Shown: positions 31,688 through 40,393 of the stretch, piece by piece
Layout: every line of letters starts with the position of its first letter
How positions within the stretch are numbered: position 1 is the first letter of the stretch
From: Gordoniibacillus chartarius
Lineage (GTDB): Bacteria > Bacillota > Bacilli > Paenibacillales > NBRC-103111
Reading direction: 5' to 3'
Length of the DNA: 64,000 nt
Assembly: GCF_042432825.1 (NCBI RefSeq)
Contig: NZ_JBHLWN010000027.1
Coordinates: 62,001 to 126,000, forward strand
Notes under the pieces: model-generated
The model's database searches: none
Seen by the model: only the letters and a program-made list of their open reading frames with translations
What the model was told of the DNA's origin: nothing
Made by a program: the position numbers and the translations under genes

Positions 31688-33352
31688 ATGCAATCATCAC
31701 TGCGACCGCTTAAGGAACAGCCGTTTAACGAAAATGACGGCCAGCTCGTCCTGACTCACCTATTATTCGCCTTCGGCGCGCTGCTGCTGGGCGGCATTGC
31801 AGGGCTGCTGCAAGGGCTCGTCCGCGGGGGAACGATGAAGCTGCCGCACGGCATCGGCTATTACCAGCTGCTTACCGCCCACGGGGTGCTTATGGCGCTC
31901 GTGTTCACGACCTTCTTCATCATCGGCTTCCTGTACTCCGGGGTTTCCAAGTCTACCGGCAAGCTGCTGCCGCGCACTCTCGCTCTGGGCTGGACCGGAT
32001 TCCTGCTCATGGGCTTCGGCACGCTGATCGCTGTCGTATTTATTTTGCTCAATAAAGCGACGGTGCTGTACACGTTCTACGCGCCGATGAAAGCATCTCC
32101 GTGGTTTTACGTCGCTTTGGCGCTCGTTGTCGTCGGCTCGTGGCTGAGCGGATACGGGATTTTCTATCAATATTATGTGTGGCGCAAAATGAATCCCGGC
32201 CGGAAATCACCGCTCTTCTCGTTCATGTCCGTCGTCACGATGGTGCTGTGGCAAGTCGCCACGCTCGGCGTCGCCGCGGAAGTGCTCATTCAGCTCATTC
32301 CGTGGTCGTTCGGCTGGGTGGATACGATCAACGTCCTGCTGAGCCGCACGCTGTTCTGGTACTTCGGTCACCCGCTCGTCTATTTCTGGCTGCTGCCGGC
32401 GTACATCTGCTGGTATGTCATCATTCCGAAAATTATCGGCGGACGCATCTACAGCGATTCCCTCGCCCGCCTGTCGTTCCTGCTCCTATTCATCTTCTCG
32501 ATCCCGGTCGGCTTCCACCATCAGCTGATGGAGCCCGGCATTTCGGACTTCTGGAAGTTCCTGCAGGTCGTGCTGACGCTGATGGTCGTCGTTCCGTCGC
32601 TGATGACCGCGTTCTCGCTGTTCGCCACGTTTGAACTGGCCGGACGGACGAAGGGGGCGAAAGGACTGTTCGGATGGGTCAAGACGTTACCGTTCCGCGA
32701 CGTCCGCTTCTTCGCTCCGTTCATGGGCATGGTCATTTTCATCCCGGCCGGCGCGGGCGGCATTATCAACGCCTCGTATCAGCTTGACCAAGTCGTGCAC
32801 AACACGCTTTGGGTCACCGGTCACTTCCACTTGACGGTCGCAAGCTCCGTAGCGCTGACGTTCTTCGGTATCGCCTACTGGCTTATCCCGGCGGTCACGA
32901 ATCGCAGGATGACGCCGCGCATCAACAAGCTCGGCCTATGGCAGACATGGATCTGGATCATCGGCATGTTCCTGATGTCCGGCTCGATGCATACGGTCGG
33001 CTTGGTCGGTTCGCCGCGCCGTACAGCCTATACGACTTACGGCGGCGCCGTCGAAGCGGCCGGCTGGATTCCGTATCATGTTGCGATGGCGATTGGCGGT
33101 TCGATCCTGTTCGTCGGCATACTGCTGCTCATGTACATCATTATTGAGATTTTGCGGTCGCCGAAGGGCGCCGAGATCGAGGAATTCCCAATCGGCGAAG
33201 AGCAGGACGGAGCGGAAGAGCCTCCGAAGCTGTTCGAGCGCTGGAGCCTCTGGATCGGCATTACCGTTGTGCTCGTATTTATCGCTTATACGATTCCGGT
33301 CGTCGACATCATCAACAACGGCGTCAATTCCCCAGGCTACAAAACCTGGTAA
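31688..33352 (+). CDS. Cytochrome c oxidase subunit I (ba3/B-family heme-copper oxidase)
   Basis: The 554-residue, 12-13-helix subunit has the conserved heme and CuB histidines: HGVLMALVFTTFF (low-spin heme), WYFGHPLVYFWLLPAY (CuB and tyrosine-area histidine), GFHHQLMEPG (CuB HH pair) and VTGHFHLTVASS (both hemes). The pattern belongs to the B-type, high-affinity ba3 group. It starts 17 bases after subunit II. An Fnr-type box upstream suggests expression when oxygen is low. Confidence 0.94.
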   Translation: MQSSLRPLKEQPFNENDGQLVLTHLLFAFGALLLGGIAGLLQGLVRGGTMKLPHGIGYYQLLTAHGVLMALVFTTFFIIGFLYSGVSKSTGKLLPRTLALGWTGFLLMGFGTLIAVVFILLNKATVLYTFYAPMKASPWFYVALALVVVGSWLSGYGIFYQYYVWRKMNPGRKSPLFSFMSVVTMVLWQVATLGVAAEVLIQLIPWSFGWVDTINVLLSRTLFWYFGHPLVYFWLLPAYICWYVIIPKIIGGRIYSDSLARLSFLLLFIFSIPVGFHHQLMEPGISDFWKFLQVVLTLMVVVPSLMTAFSLFATFELAGRTKGAKGLFGWVKTLPFRDVRFFAPFMGMVIFIPAGAGGIINASYQLDQVVHNTLWVTGHFHLTVASSVALTFFGIAYWLIPAVTNRRMTPRINKLGLWQTWIWIIGMFLMSGSMHTVGLVGSPRRTAYTTYGGAVEAAGWIPYHVAMAIGGSILFVGILLLMYIIIEILRSPKGAEIEEFPIGEEQDGAEEPPKLFERWSLWIGITVVLVFIAYTIPVVDIINNGVNSPGYKTW

Positions 33353-33378
33353 ATTAAACTATCGTGAGGTGCTTATTT

Positions 33379-33516
33379 ATGAATAGTCAAAAACGGTTTA
33401 AAGGTCTGCTTCCGCTTGCCGTCATCATGACGGCGGCGGCTTCGCCGGTCTGCTACTTTGTCGTGAATTTGATGCTCGGCAGCGTGCACTTGTTTAACGG
33501 CATCATTATTAAATAG
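33379..33516 (+). CDS. Small membrane protein of the oxidase operon (45 aa)
   Basis: ATG 33379, 26 bases after subunit I and behind GAGGTG, opens a 45-residue frame with a basic N-terminus (MNSQKRFKG) and one or two short hydrophobic stretches ending LFNGIIIK. It lies before the terminator, so it is transcribed with the oxidase. It may be an accessory subunit; no family recognised. Confidence 0.6.
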   Translation: MNSQKRFKGLLPLAVIMTAAASPVCYFVVNLMLGSVHLFNGIIIK

Positions 33517-33575
33517 GGATAAGTGAGTGAAGCCAAAAACGTTCATGTCTTGATGTGAACCGGTTAAATAGTCTT

Positions 33576-33624
33576 AGTGGGGCTTTCATGGTTTTTATTC
33601 ATGCGGGCCTCACTTTAATTTTGT
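33576..33624 (+). terminator. Terminator of the ba3 oxidase operon
   Basis: A stem of up to 15 pairs (33576-33590 with 33600-33614, with G-T pairs and one mismatch) is followed by TTTAATTTTG. Confidence 0.7.
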
Positions 33625-33699
33625 CTTTCAGGAGATATCCGCAACCGCTCACGCACAAGAGCGTACGAAATCGTAACCTGTTTGAAGAGGTGGATGCAC

Positions 33700-33837
33700 A
33701 TGAAAGCGAACGAACGCAATGGCTGCGGCCGCTAGCCCCGAACGAAGGAATAGATAATCGCAGATGTATGGCTGGAGATTGCAGTGGAGCCCATCTTCAG
33801 AGGCGTCCTCCGTCTGCTGGCGAAGCTGTGGCATTGA
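33700..33837 (+). pseudogene. Decayed small protein gene
   Basis: Behind GAAGAGGTGG an ATG opens MKANERNGCGR, then two stops in the same frame (after 11 and 17 codons) precede a clearly amphipathic protein-like end (DVWLEIAVEPIFRGVLRLLA). One frame throughout with two nonsense codons suggests a dead small gene. The remainder to 33970 shows nothing. Confidence 0.3.
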
Positions 33838-33970
33838 CATACGGCAGGCTTAGCTTGGCATAACCCGGCTAAGCTTACCTTGGTTTGTCTGATCTTGTCA
33901 TCCTGCCATCCCCTCGACCTCCATTGGACCCGCCCGGCCGTCCATCACACCTCAGCGGCTGCTCGGACGA

Positions 33971-34501
33971 TTATACAACTTTTGCCGCCAGCTTGTGGCC
34001 GAGCAGCACGACCGCAACGGTGATCAGCCCGTAAGGAAGGCTTGCAGCAATGTCGCCGTACCGGATCGCCCCTTCGTCAAGCAGCCGATAGAAGACATAC
34101 AACGAATACGGCAGCGTGATGCAAAGCGCCGTTCCGACGCCTAGCGCATACGTGCGAAGGACGACCGATTGTCCGACATGCATGAACACATGCAGCAGCA
34201 ACAGCGCATTGAACCCGACAAACAAGCCGTACCACTCATGATCGACAGCCAGCCAGCACGCTAACGCATACAGGATGAACTGCATGAGCACCGGAATCGA
34301 GAATTGGGCCGCCGTCGTCCGCGACATCTCGTCGAAGGTTCGCCTAAACCGTGCGGGCACCAGCGGCGCGGCTCGTTCATATTTCCGGCGAAACCACGCT
34401 TCCACGAAAATGATTTCTTCAAAATCATGCAGCATGAACGTCACCGGCAGCAGCCAGATGACGGTTTCCAAGCTCAGTATCGAGTCCAAATAGGTCAGCA
34501 T
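33971..34501 (-). CDS. HXXEE-domain membrane protein
   Basis: The 176-residue protein has the name-giving motif HDFEE near its N-terminus (FMLHDFEEIIFVEAW) followed by several membrane helices. I place the start at 34501 (MLTYLDSI), where AAGGAGAA is well spaced. The family is found in many Firmicutes without a known function; the acidic/histidine motif could bind metal. It is followed in the same direction by no close gene. Confidence 0.75.
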   Translation of the reverse strand: MLTYLDSILSLETVIWLLPVTFMLHDFEEIIFVEAWFRRKYERAAPLVPARFRRTFDEMSRTTAAQFSIPVLMQFILYALACWLAVDHEWYGLFVGFNALLLLHVFMHVGQSVVLRTYALGVGTALCITLPYSLYVFYRLLDEGAIRYGDIAASLPYGLITVAVVLLGHKLAAKVV

Positions 34502-34626
34502 CGCAGTTCTCCTTGTCGTGTGGTAAGTATCGGCGCAAACGCAGGCAGACCGCCTCCGGATTTGTCGGAGAACGGTCTGCCCGGATGATGAGTACAACGG
34601 CTATGATGCCGTGACGCATAACAGCT

Positions 34627-35181
34627 TTACTTGCTCACCGCACCCGCATGCGGACGCAGCAGCGCTGCCAGCCCGACGAGACTATCGAGCGTACGCTCGA
34701 CCCGCTGCCGGATCGCAGCGTCCGCCGGTGCCCCGTCCGTCTCGAACTGGCGGGCGTCGCCGCCGAGGGACAGCCATTCGGGGCTGTTAATGCCGTGCAT
34801 ATTGCGGACCATCGCCTGAAGCTGTGTCAGCGAGCTGACACCGACGGCGCCGCCGGACGAGCTGACCGACAATACCGGCTTACCCGAAAACTCCCCCGCT
34901 CCCATGAAGTCCAGCGCATTTTTCAGCGCACCGGAGATCGAGCCGTGATACTCCGGCGTTCCCAGAATGACGGCGTCAGCTTCGGCAACCGCCCGTTTCA
35001 TAGCGGAGGTGTGGCCGTCCAGCACTTCGGCGTCAGGCGAATACATCGGCAGCGGCGTTTCGAACAGATCGATCAGCGTCGTCGCGATGCCGCGCCCGCG
35101 CAGCACGCCCTCCATATACTGCAGCAGCTTCGTGGATGTTGCGTTTCTCCGGTTGCTTCCTGCGATCAAAGCGATTTTCAT
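34627..35181 (-). CDS. NADPH-dependent FMN reductase (flavodoxin fold)
   Basis: This 184-residue protein has the FMN phosphate loop GSNRRNATSTKLL at the N-terminus and the conserved TPEYHGSISGALKNALDF, matching the NADPH-dependent FMN reductase/azoreductase group. The cytoplasmic enzyme reduces flavin or quinone-like and azo substrates. It stands upstream of the HXXEE gene with a 125-base gap, and its own start follows GGAACG. Exact substrate unknown. Confidence 0.88.
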   Translation of the reverse strand: MKIALIAGSNRRNATSTKLLQYMEGVLRGRGIATTLIDLFETPLPMYSPDAEVLDGHTSAMKRAVAEADAVILGTPEYHGSISGALKNALDFMGAGEFSGKPVLSVSSSGGAVGVSSLTQLQAMVRNMHGINSPEWLSLGGDARQFETDGAPADAAIRQRVERTLDSLVGLAALLRPHAGAVSK

Positions 35182-35307
35182 TTTCCCATCGTTCCTTTCA
35201 TTAAGTGATTTCTTCTATTAGCATATCACCTGCGTGCGGCTCCGACGTCGGCGAATCGTCCGGCCCGGTCTCCTTCTTTCGCTCCGTCATCCGAACTCCC
35301 CCGGTCG

Positions 35308-35323
35308 TACGACTTTAGTCGTA
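35308..35323. promoter_or_regulatory. Inverted repeat TACGACT-TT-AGTCGTA
   Basis: A perfect 7-2-7 palindrome lies between the FMN reductase start and the end of the response-regulator gene. Its size and symmetry suit a NarL/LuxR-type dimer site. Position favours control of the FMN reductase, whose start is 127 bases away. Confidence 0.45.
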
Positions 35324-35355
35324 TAACCGCCGGCCCCTCGCAAACGGCCGCCGTT

Positions 35356-36006
35356 TCAAGCCCAGCCGTGCTTGACCGCAAACAGTGCAGCCTGCGTACG
35401 ATCGGCCAAGTTAAGCTTCGCCAGCACGGAGCTGACGTGTGTCTTCACCGTCTTCTCCGATATGCCGCAGTCGGCGGCGATTTCTTTGTTCGACCTGCCT
35501 TGCGCTATCAGGCGGAGCACCTCCATCTCCCGCTCGGTGAGCCGCTCCGGCGAAGCAGCGGAAACGTGCGGCGGCGCCGCGATATGCGACATGAGCTGTC
35601 CCGCGACTCTCGGGTCAAGCTGTGGCAAGCCCTGCTGCGCTTGGCGGATCGCCTCGGCGATCTGCTCAGGCTCCATATCCTTCAGCAAGTACCCGTTCGC
35701 GCCGGCCTTGATTGCCGACAGCACATAGTCCTGGTCGGAGAACGTCGTCAGGACGATAATTTTCATATTCGGATGCTCCTGCCGCAGAATGCTCGTCGCC
35801 TCAATCCCGTTCAGCTCCGGCATGATCAGATCCATCAGCACGACGTCCGGCTGCAGCTCGCGCGCCTGTTCGATCGCCTCGCGCCCGTTTGCCGCTTCCC
35901 CCGCCACCTCCAAATCCGCCTGCAAGCCGAGAAAATAATGCAGTCCCTGCCTCACGATCGCATGGTCGTCGACAAGCAGCAGACGCAGTGGTCGTACGGT
36001 CATCAT
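35356..36006 (-). CDS. NarL/LuxR-family response regulator
   Basis: The 216-residue regulator has a receiver domain (LLLVDDHAIVRQGL, phospho-acceptor D in VVLMDLIMPELNG, LLKDMEPE) and a LuxR-type helix-turn-helix (LTEREMEVLRLIAQGRSNKE, VKTHVSSVLAKL). It starts 26 bases after the kinase gene with AAGGGGG as ribosome binding site. Together with the kinase and the TlpA-fusion it forms a three-gene operon. Confidence 0.9.
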   Translation of the reverse strand: MMTVRPLRLLLVDDHAIVRQGLHYFLGLQADLEVAGEAANGREAIEQARELQPDVVLMDLIMPELNGIEATSILRQEHPNMKIIVLTTFSDQDYVLSAIKAGANGYLLKDMEPEQIAEAIRQAQQGLPQLDPRVAGQLMSHIAAPPHVSAASPERLTEREMEVLRLIAQGRSNKEIAADCGISEKTVKTHVSSVLAKLNLADRTQAALFAVKHGWA

Positions 36007-36032
36007 CCATGTCCCCCTTATATCCGATGCAG

Positions 36033-37589
36033 CTATAGCGGCAGCCGTACCGTTACCTGCGTGCCGAACTCCGCACCGCTCTTTACGGAAAGCGTGCCTC
36101 CGACGGCTTCAGCCCGCTCCCGCATCGTCGTCATGCCTAAGCCGGAAGCCGGCCCCGGCATATCGCCGCTGCCGGCCGGCGGAAGTCCCCCGCCGCTGTC
36201 CGTCACCGTCATGCACACTTCCCATTCCGTATACGACAGTTCAATTTCCGCCGCATTCGTTCCGGCATGCTTGCGAACGTTGTTCAGCGCTTCCTGCCCG
36301 ATGCGCCACAGCACGTCCTCCAGCCGCTCCGGCAAGCCGCGCAGCTCTTCGGCGCGGAAGGCGACACGCAGCCCGATCTGCTCGCCATAGCGTTTCAGCC
36401 CGGTCAAGAGCCCTTCCTCGAGCCCCGTCGGCCGCAGCTGCCGGATCATCGCCCGCATTTCGCCGGTCGCCGCCTGCGACAGCCGCTGCACTTGGGCGAG
36501 CGCTTCCTTCGCCTGCTCCGGCGCATCCGGCAGCGCATGAGCAAGCCCCTTCGCATGCAAACTTAGCGAGAACAGCATCTGCGAGACGGAGTCATGCAGG
36601 TCGCGCGCGATCCGGTTGCGTTCCTCCCAGCGGGCCAGCTCCCGGCTCTTCTCGTTCAGCCGCACGCTGTCGTACACAAGCGCCACATGGGCCGCCAGCG
36701 CTTCCAGCACCTCCGCATCGATTGCATCCAGCTCCTCGGAATCGGGGCTCCCTGCTGCCAGCACGCCGAGCGGCTTTCCGTGAAGCACGACCGGCACGGC
36801 CGCACCGCTGCGCCACTGCTCTCCGGATCGCTCCAGGACGGCGCAGCCTTCGCGCCACAGCTGCGTCCGATTTTCCGACAACGCCGCTTGCAGCACCCCG
36901 GCAATCTCCAGAGACTCCTTGCGCAGCAGCAAAAGGAACGGCCAGCTCAAGTGCTCCCGAACGCTGCGCACAATGCCCGCGTCCAGCTCCCGGCTCTCCT
37001 GCAGCGTCCCGATCTGCCGGGCCGCCTGACCGAGCCGGGCGAACAGCTCGGCGCGCTTGCGCTCCATCCGATACAGCCGAATCCGGTGCGCCGCCGTACC
37101 GATCTGGTACGCAATCGACTGCAGCAGCGCCAGCTCCTCCGCGGTAAAATGCGTCTTCCCCGGCGAAGCGACGTTCAAGATTCCGAACAGCTCCTCGCCG
37201 GAACGAAGCGGAATCGACGCATGATGGCTGATGCCCCGCGTATCTCCCCAGCGGAATCGAACCGCATCCTCCAGCCTCTTGCAATTCAATATATTAACCG
37301 CATGATGCAGCCGGCCGTCTTGAAACCGGTCCAGGCACCAGCAGCAGCCTTCGCGCATCGGCCGCTTGCCGTCATGCTCAAGCGCCGGAGGCAGCTGCGC
37401 ATCCGCCGCACACCGGTACCCCTTCACTCCCGGCTTCGTCAGGAAAATCCAACCCGCCTCCAGCTCCGTCAGCTTCAGCAGCGCCTGCAGGACGCTGTCC
37501 AGCATCGGCTCCATCTCATAGGCGCCGTTGATCGTTTCGGCGATTTCGCGAAGCAGCTCATGGCCCTGCGCCGGTCCGTGTTCCATCAT
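36033..37589 (-). CDS. GAF-domain sensor histidine kinase with cysteine motif
   Basis: This 518-residue soluble kinase has an N-terminal GAF domain (about 20-175), a second GAF-like region (195-320), a HisKA_3 domain with ARDLHDSVSQMLFSL and an ATPase domain (GQEALNNVRKHA, DSGGGLPP, GLGMTTMRERA). The first GAF domain contains CCWCLDRF and, about 20 residues on, NCKRLE, a cysteine set that could hold an iron-sulfur cluster or heme-like ligand. The neighbouring thioredoxin-fusion gene suggests a thiol or redox signal. It is coupled to the response regulator by a 26-base gap. Confidence 0.87.
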   Translation of the reverse strand: MMEHGPAQGHELLREIAETINGAYEMEPMLDSVLQALLKLTELEAGWIFLTKPGVKGYRCAADAQLPPALEHDGKRPMREGCCWCLDRFQDGRLHHAVNILNCKRLEDAVRFRWGDTRGISHHASIPLRSGEELFGILNVASPGKTHFTAEELALLQSIAYQIGTAAHRIRLYRMERKRAELFARLGQAARQIGTLQESRELDAGIVRSVREHLSWPFLLLLRKESLEIAGVLQAALSENRTQLWREGCAVLERSGEQWRSGAAVPVVLHGKPLGVLAAGSPDSEELDAIDAEVLEALAAHVALVYDSVRLNEKSRELARWEERNRIARDLHDSVSQMLFSLSLHAKGLAHALPDAPEQAKEALAQVQRLSQAATGEMRAMIRQLRPTGLEEGLLTGLKRYGEQIGLRVAFRAEELRGLPERLEDVLWRIGQEALNNVRKHAGTNAAEIELSYTEWEVCMTVTDSGGGLPPAGSGDMPGPASGLGMTTMRERAEAVGGTLSVKSGAEFGTQVTVRLPL

Positions 37590-37613
37590 GATCTTATCCG
37601 CTCCTATGTGATC

Positions 37614-38639
37614 CTATCGAACCGCATCGCCCAGCATCACTTCGTTCATCGGGCCTTGATGCTTTTCCCGCACGACGCCGTCCGGACCAATGATATATGT
37701 AGAAGGGTAAGCGTAAACGCGGTACAGCCGGACAACGTCCCCGTTCGGGTCGTAAACGACCGGAAACGTGTAGCCGTTCTGCTCGAGCCACCTTCCGACT
37801 TCGCCGGCTCCCGCTTCCGTGTTGGTTGCGTTAACGCCGATAACGATCACGCCCGACTCTTTACGGCTGTCGTGAAATTGCTGCAGCGCCGGCATCTCCA
37901 CCCGGCAGGGCGGGCACCACGTCGCCCAGAAGTTCAGCACGACCGTCTGCCCCTGCAGCTTGGACAGCTGAACCGGATTGCCTGCAGTATCGGTTAATGT
38001 AAAATCCGGAGCCCTCTGCCCGACGCGCAAGCCGACATCCGCCCCAGCCGCACCGCTCATCGAACGCTCCCACAGCTGGCCGGCTGCAGCCGATACGAGC
38101 ATATGCCCGATCACGAACGTCAGCACAAGTTGTATGCCCGCCTTTCCATTCACGGGTGTGCGGCCGCGGTACAGCCAAAGCGCGAGCATAACCGCGCCGA
38201 GCACAACGAGCAGCGTAAGCGTCATCCGGTTTCCTTCTCCCCAAATGGCCAGAAGCAAGATGTACGACGTATAGCCTCCCAGCAGCGCGATCAATAGCGA
38301 GTCGGCCAAACGCTCAATAGCGACGGCATGCTTCTTGCCCGCCAGCCACACATACAGGGCAGCTCCGGCTGCCGCCAGTAAGGCCCCGCGAATACCGCCG
38401 TGAAAATACAACAGCGCCGCCCAGCTGCCCCGAAACACCGAAGCATCGAAGATAAGCTGGCTCAGCTTCCAGCCTGCAAACCAAACAAGCAGCGCATTCC
38501 AGAGCAGCTGCCTTATGTTTGCGGCGTCATCATGCCCCCTGGTTCGAATCCACTGCACCCCGAAGCCTCCCAGGGCCGTTCCCGCCCATAGCAGCAAAGT
38601 AAAGGGAAGCACGAACGGGCCGAGCTGTACCGCATTCAC
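37614..38639 (-). CDS. Membrane-TlpA thioredoxin fusion protein
   Basis: The N-terminal 200 residues of this 341-residue protein form about six membrane helices resembling the prolipoprotein diacylglyceryl transferase fold. The C-terminal domain is a TlpA/ResA-like thioredoxin (VGQRAPDFTLTDTAGNPVQL, active site WATWCPPCR, cis-proline in YAYPSTYIIG). The thioredoxin part should lie outside the membrane, reducing disulfides, for example in cytochrome maturation. Start codon GTG with GAGGTG upstream. It leads the operon with the GAF kinase and response regulator, so the kinase may read thiol or redox stress. Confidence 0.82.
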   Translation of the reverse strand: MNAVQLGPFVLPFTLLLWAGTALGGFGVQWIRTRGHDDAANIRQLLWNALLVWFAGWKLSQLIFDASVFRGSWAALLYFHGGIRGALLAAAGAALYVWLAGKKHAVAIERLADSLLIALLGGYTSYILLLAIWGEGNRMTLTLLVVLGAVMLALWLYRGRTPVNGKAGIQLVLTFVIGHMLVSAAAGQLWERSMSGAAGADVGLRVGQRAPDFTLTDTAGNPVQLSKLQGQTVVLNFWATWCPPCRVEMPALQQFHDSRKESGVIVIGVNATNTEAGAGEVGRWLEQNGYTFPVVYDPNGDVVRLYRVYAYPSTYIIGPDGVVREKHQGPMNEVMLGDAVR

Positions 38640-39058
38640 ATGTACGCACCTCGACTCACTTAGTCCCCGAAAGTGACGTTAACTTCCCGGGCGTATTCCG
38701 AATCCTTTAGGGGAGCCCCTTACTTATCTCCTCCATTGTAGCTCCCGACCACCATTTGGTAAACCGTTCGAAAGCGTCCCTCCTTGACAAGCTTTCGCCA
38801 GACATGGTTGCTGTGATATTTCCTCTCAGTGTAATACTATATTTTCCAGCTAGCAATCCTGAATAGGTATCCGATCCCCTATCATATTCCATTCACTGTA
38901 AATGATATACATCTATGTGTTGTTTTTTGAAGGAATAGCTCGATTTCTGTCGTATATTACAATAGCGCAATTATGGTGGCATATTGTGGGAATTCAGACG
39001 GGTGAGTATTCCTGCAATCGCCGCCGGCTCCATCAAAAATAATAGAAAGGTGAGACTT
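38640..39058. other. Intergenic stretch between divergent operons
   Basis: About 420 AT-richer bases separate the tlpA-fusion start from the binding-lipoprotein start. A minus-strand frame (38707-38892) is open but has no ribosome binding site and no recognised family. The plus-strand TTGAAG/TATATT pair near 38927-38958 is a poor promoter match (20-base spacing). I see no clear operator. Confidence 0.4.
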
Positions 39059-40393
39059 GTGATTAAGAACGTACGGTTAGCAGCATCCATCATCATTTTA
39101 TCCGCTTTGCTAGTAGGCGTCTTGGGCTGCAGCCCGGGAGCAGGCCCCCAACCGGCTTCGAGACCGAATGCGGAGTCCAAGCAGGTAACTTTGAGATTTG
39201 TATGGTGGGGCGGAGAACAGCGCAAAGAAGCAACGTTGAAAGCGATCGACTTGTACCAGAAGAAATACCCTAACGTGAAAATCGAACCTCAAGCTTACAC
39301 GTCCTATCTGGATTTGGCTCGAGACCTGACCATCAGCACCGCGGAGCAGCAAATGCCCGACCTGATCCAGGGCGATTACTCTTTTATTTTCAACTACATT
39401 AACAGAAAGCTGTTAGAACCGCTGAACCCGTATGTCGAAGCCAAAACGTTGAATTTGTCCGATGTCGAACCGCTGTACCTCGCTCCAGGCAAAGACAAGG
39501 ACGGCCAGCTTTACGCCGTCAATCTCGGCAACAATGTTCAAGCCTTTATGTACAACGCCGATCTGCTCGCGAAATACAAAGTCCAGGTACCCAAGGAAGG
39601 CTATACGATCGATGACTTATATGCCACTTTGAAGGAGCTTAAAACCAAGGTCAAGACACCGGGATTCGTCCCGTTGGGCTCGATGATCGATCCGGTTTAT
39701 TATATGAGAGCTAAAGGAAAGTCCCTTTACAGCACCGACGGAACTTCATTAGGTTATGATAATGACCGGATCATGACCGATTATTTTGCAACGTACCAGA
39801 AGTGGCGGAGCGAAGGCTTGGTCGGCGACCTCTTGATCAGCACACCGGTTGCCAACGATAAGAATCATCCGCTATTGACCGGGAAACATGCTTTCCTGAC
39901 CTTATATTCGAACATGGTCGGGCCTCTGAACGACTTCGGTATCGCCAAACTGAAAATGCTCGCCTTGCCGAAGATCGATTCGAATCAGGAAGGGCATTAC
40001 ATCAAGCCGTCCATGTTCATTTCCGTCTCGTCCTACTCCAAGCACAAGGAAGAGGCCGTCAAGTTTATCGATTTCATCACCAACGACCTGGAAGCCAACT
40101 CGATCTTAAACGCCGAACGCGGGGTGCCGATCTCCAAGAAGGTTTACGACGAGCTGCTGAAAAAAGCTGACGACGGCCGCAAAGAGGCGTTTACATTCGT
40201 CGATTACATCAAGACGCGCTCGAAACCGATCGATCCTCCGGCACCAAGAGCCGCCACGACGATCTCGAACGTCTTTAACATTCAATTTCTCGCTGTCGGC
40301 AGCAATGCTCTGACCCCGGAGCAAGCCGCCCAAACGTACAGAGAATCGGCGAACCAAATTTTTGCGGATGAGAAAGTGAGTAACGAACCATGA
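39059..40393 (+). CDS. Sugar ABC-type solute-binding lipoprotein
   Basis: This 444-residue protein starts with GTG after AAAGGTGA and has a lipoprotein signal ending in LLVGVLGC, then the extracellular solute-binding family 1 fold (VTLRFVWWGGEQRKEATLKA, KYPNVKIE, NDLEANSILNAERGVPISK). It is anchored outside the cell. There is no permease gene beside it. Its stop overlaps the start of a chemoreceptor gene by four bases, which suggests its job is to present a ligand to that receptor rather than to feed a transporter. Confidence 0.88.
   Translation: MIKNVRLAASIIILSALLVGVLGCSPGAGPQPASRPNAESKQVTLRFVWWGGEQRKEATLKAIDLYQKKYPNVKIEPQAYTSYLDLARDLTISTAEQQMPDLIQGDYSFIFNYINRKLLEPLNPYVEAKTLNLSDVEPLYLAPGKDKDGQLYAVNLGNNVQAFMYNADLLAKYKVQVPKEGYTIDDLYATLKELKTKVKTPGFVPLGSMIDPVYYMRAKGKSLYSTDGTSLGYDNDRIMTDYFATYQKWRSEGLVGDLLISTPVANDKNHPLLTGKHAFLTLYSNMVGPLNDFGIAKLKMLALPKIDSNQEGHYIKPSMFISVSSYSKHKEEAVKFIDFITNDLEANSILNAERGVPISKKVYDELLKKADDGRKEAFTFVDYIKTRSKPIDPPAPRAATTISNVFNIQFLAVGSNALTPEQAAQTYRESANQIFADEKVSNEP

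Noticed and set aside
33687..33863. Open frame from GTG 33687 in the oxidase-HXXEE spacer as a real gene
   Set aside because: Its composition is not protein-like. The overlapping frame from ATG 33700 gives a better protein-like end but has two stops, so only a decayed gene is listed.
38707..38892. Open minus-strand frame of 61 codons between tlpA-fusion and binding-lipoprotein genes
   Set aside because: No ribosome binding site before its ATG, no recognised family, and it lies in the AT-rich promoter region; kept only as part of the intergenic note.
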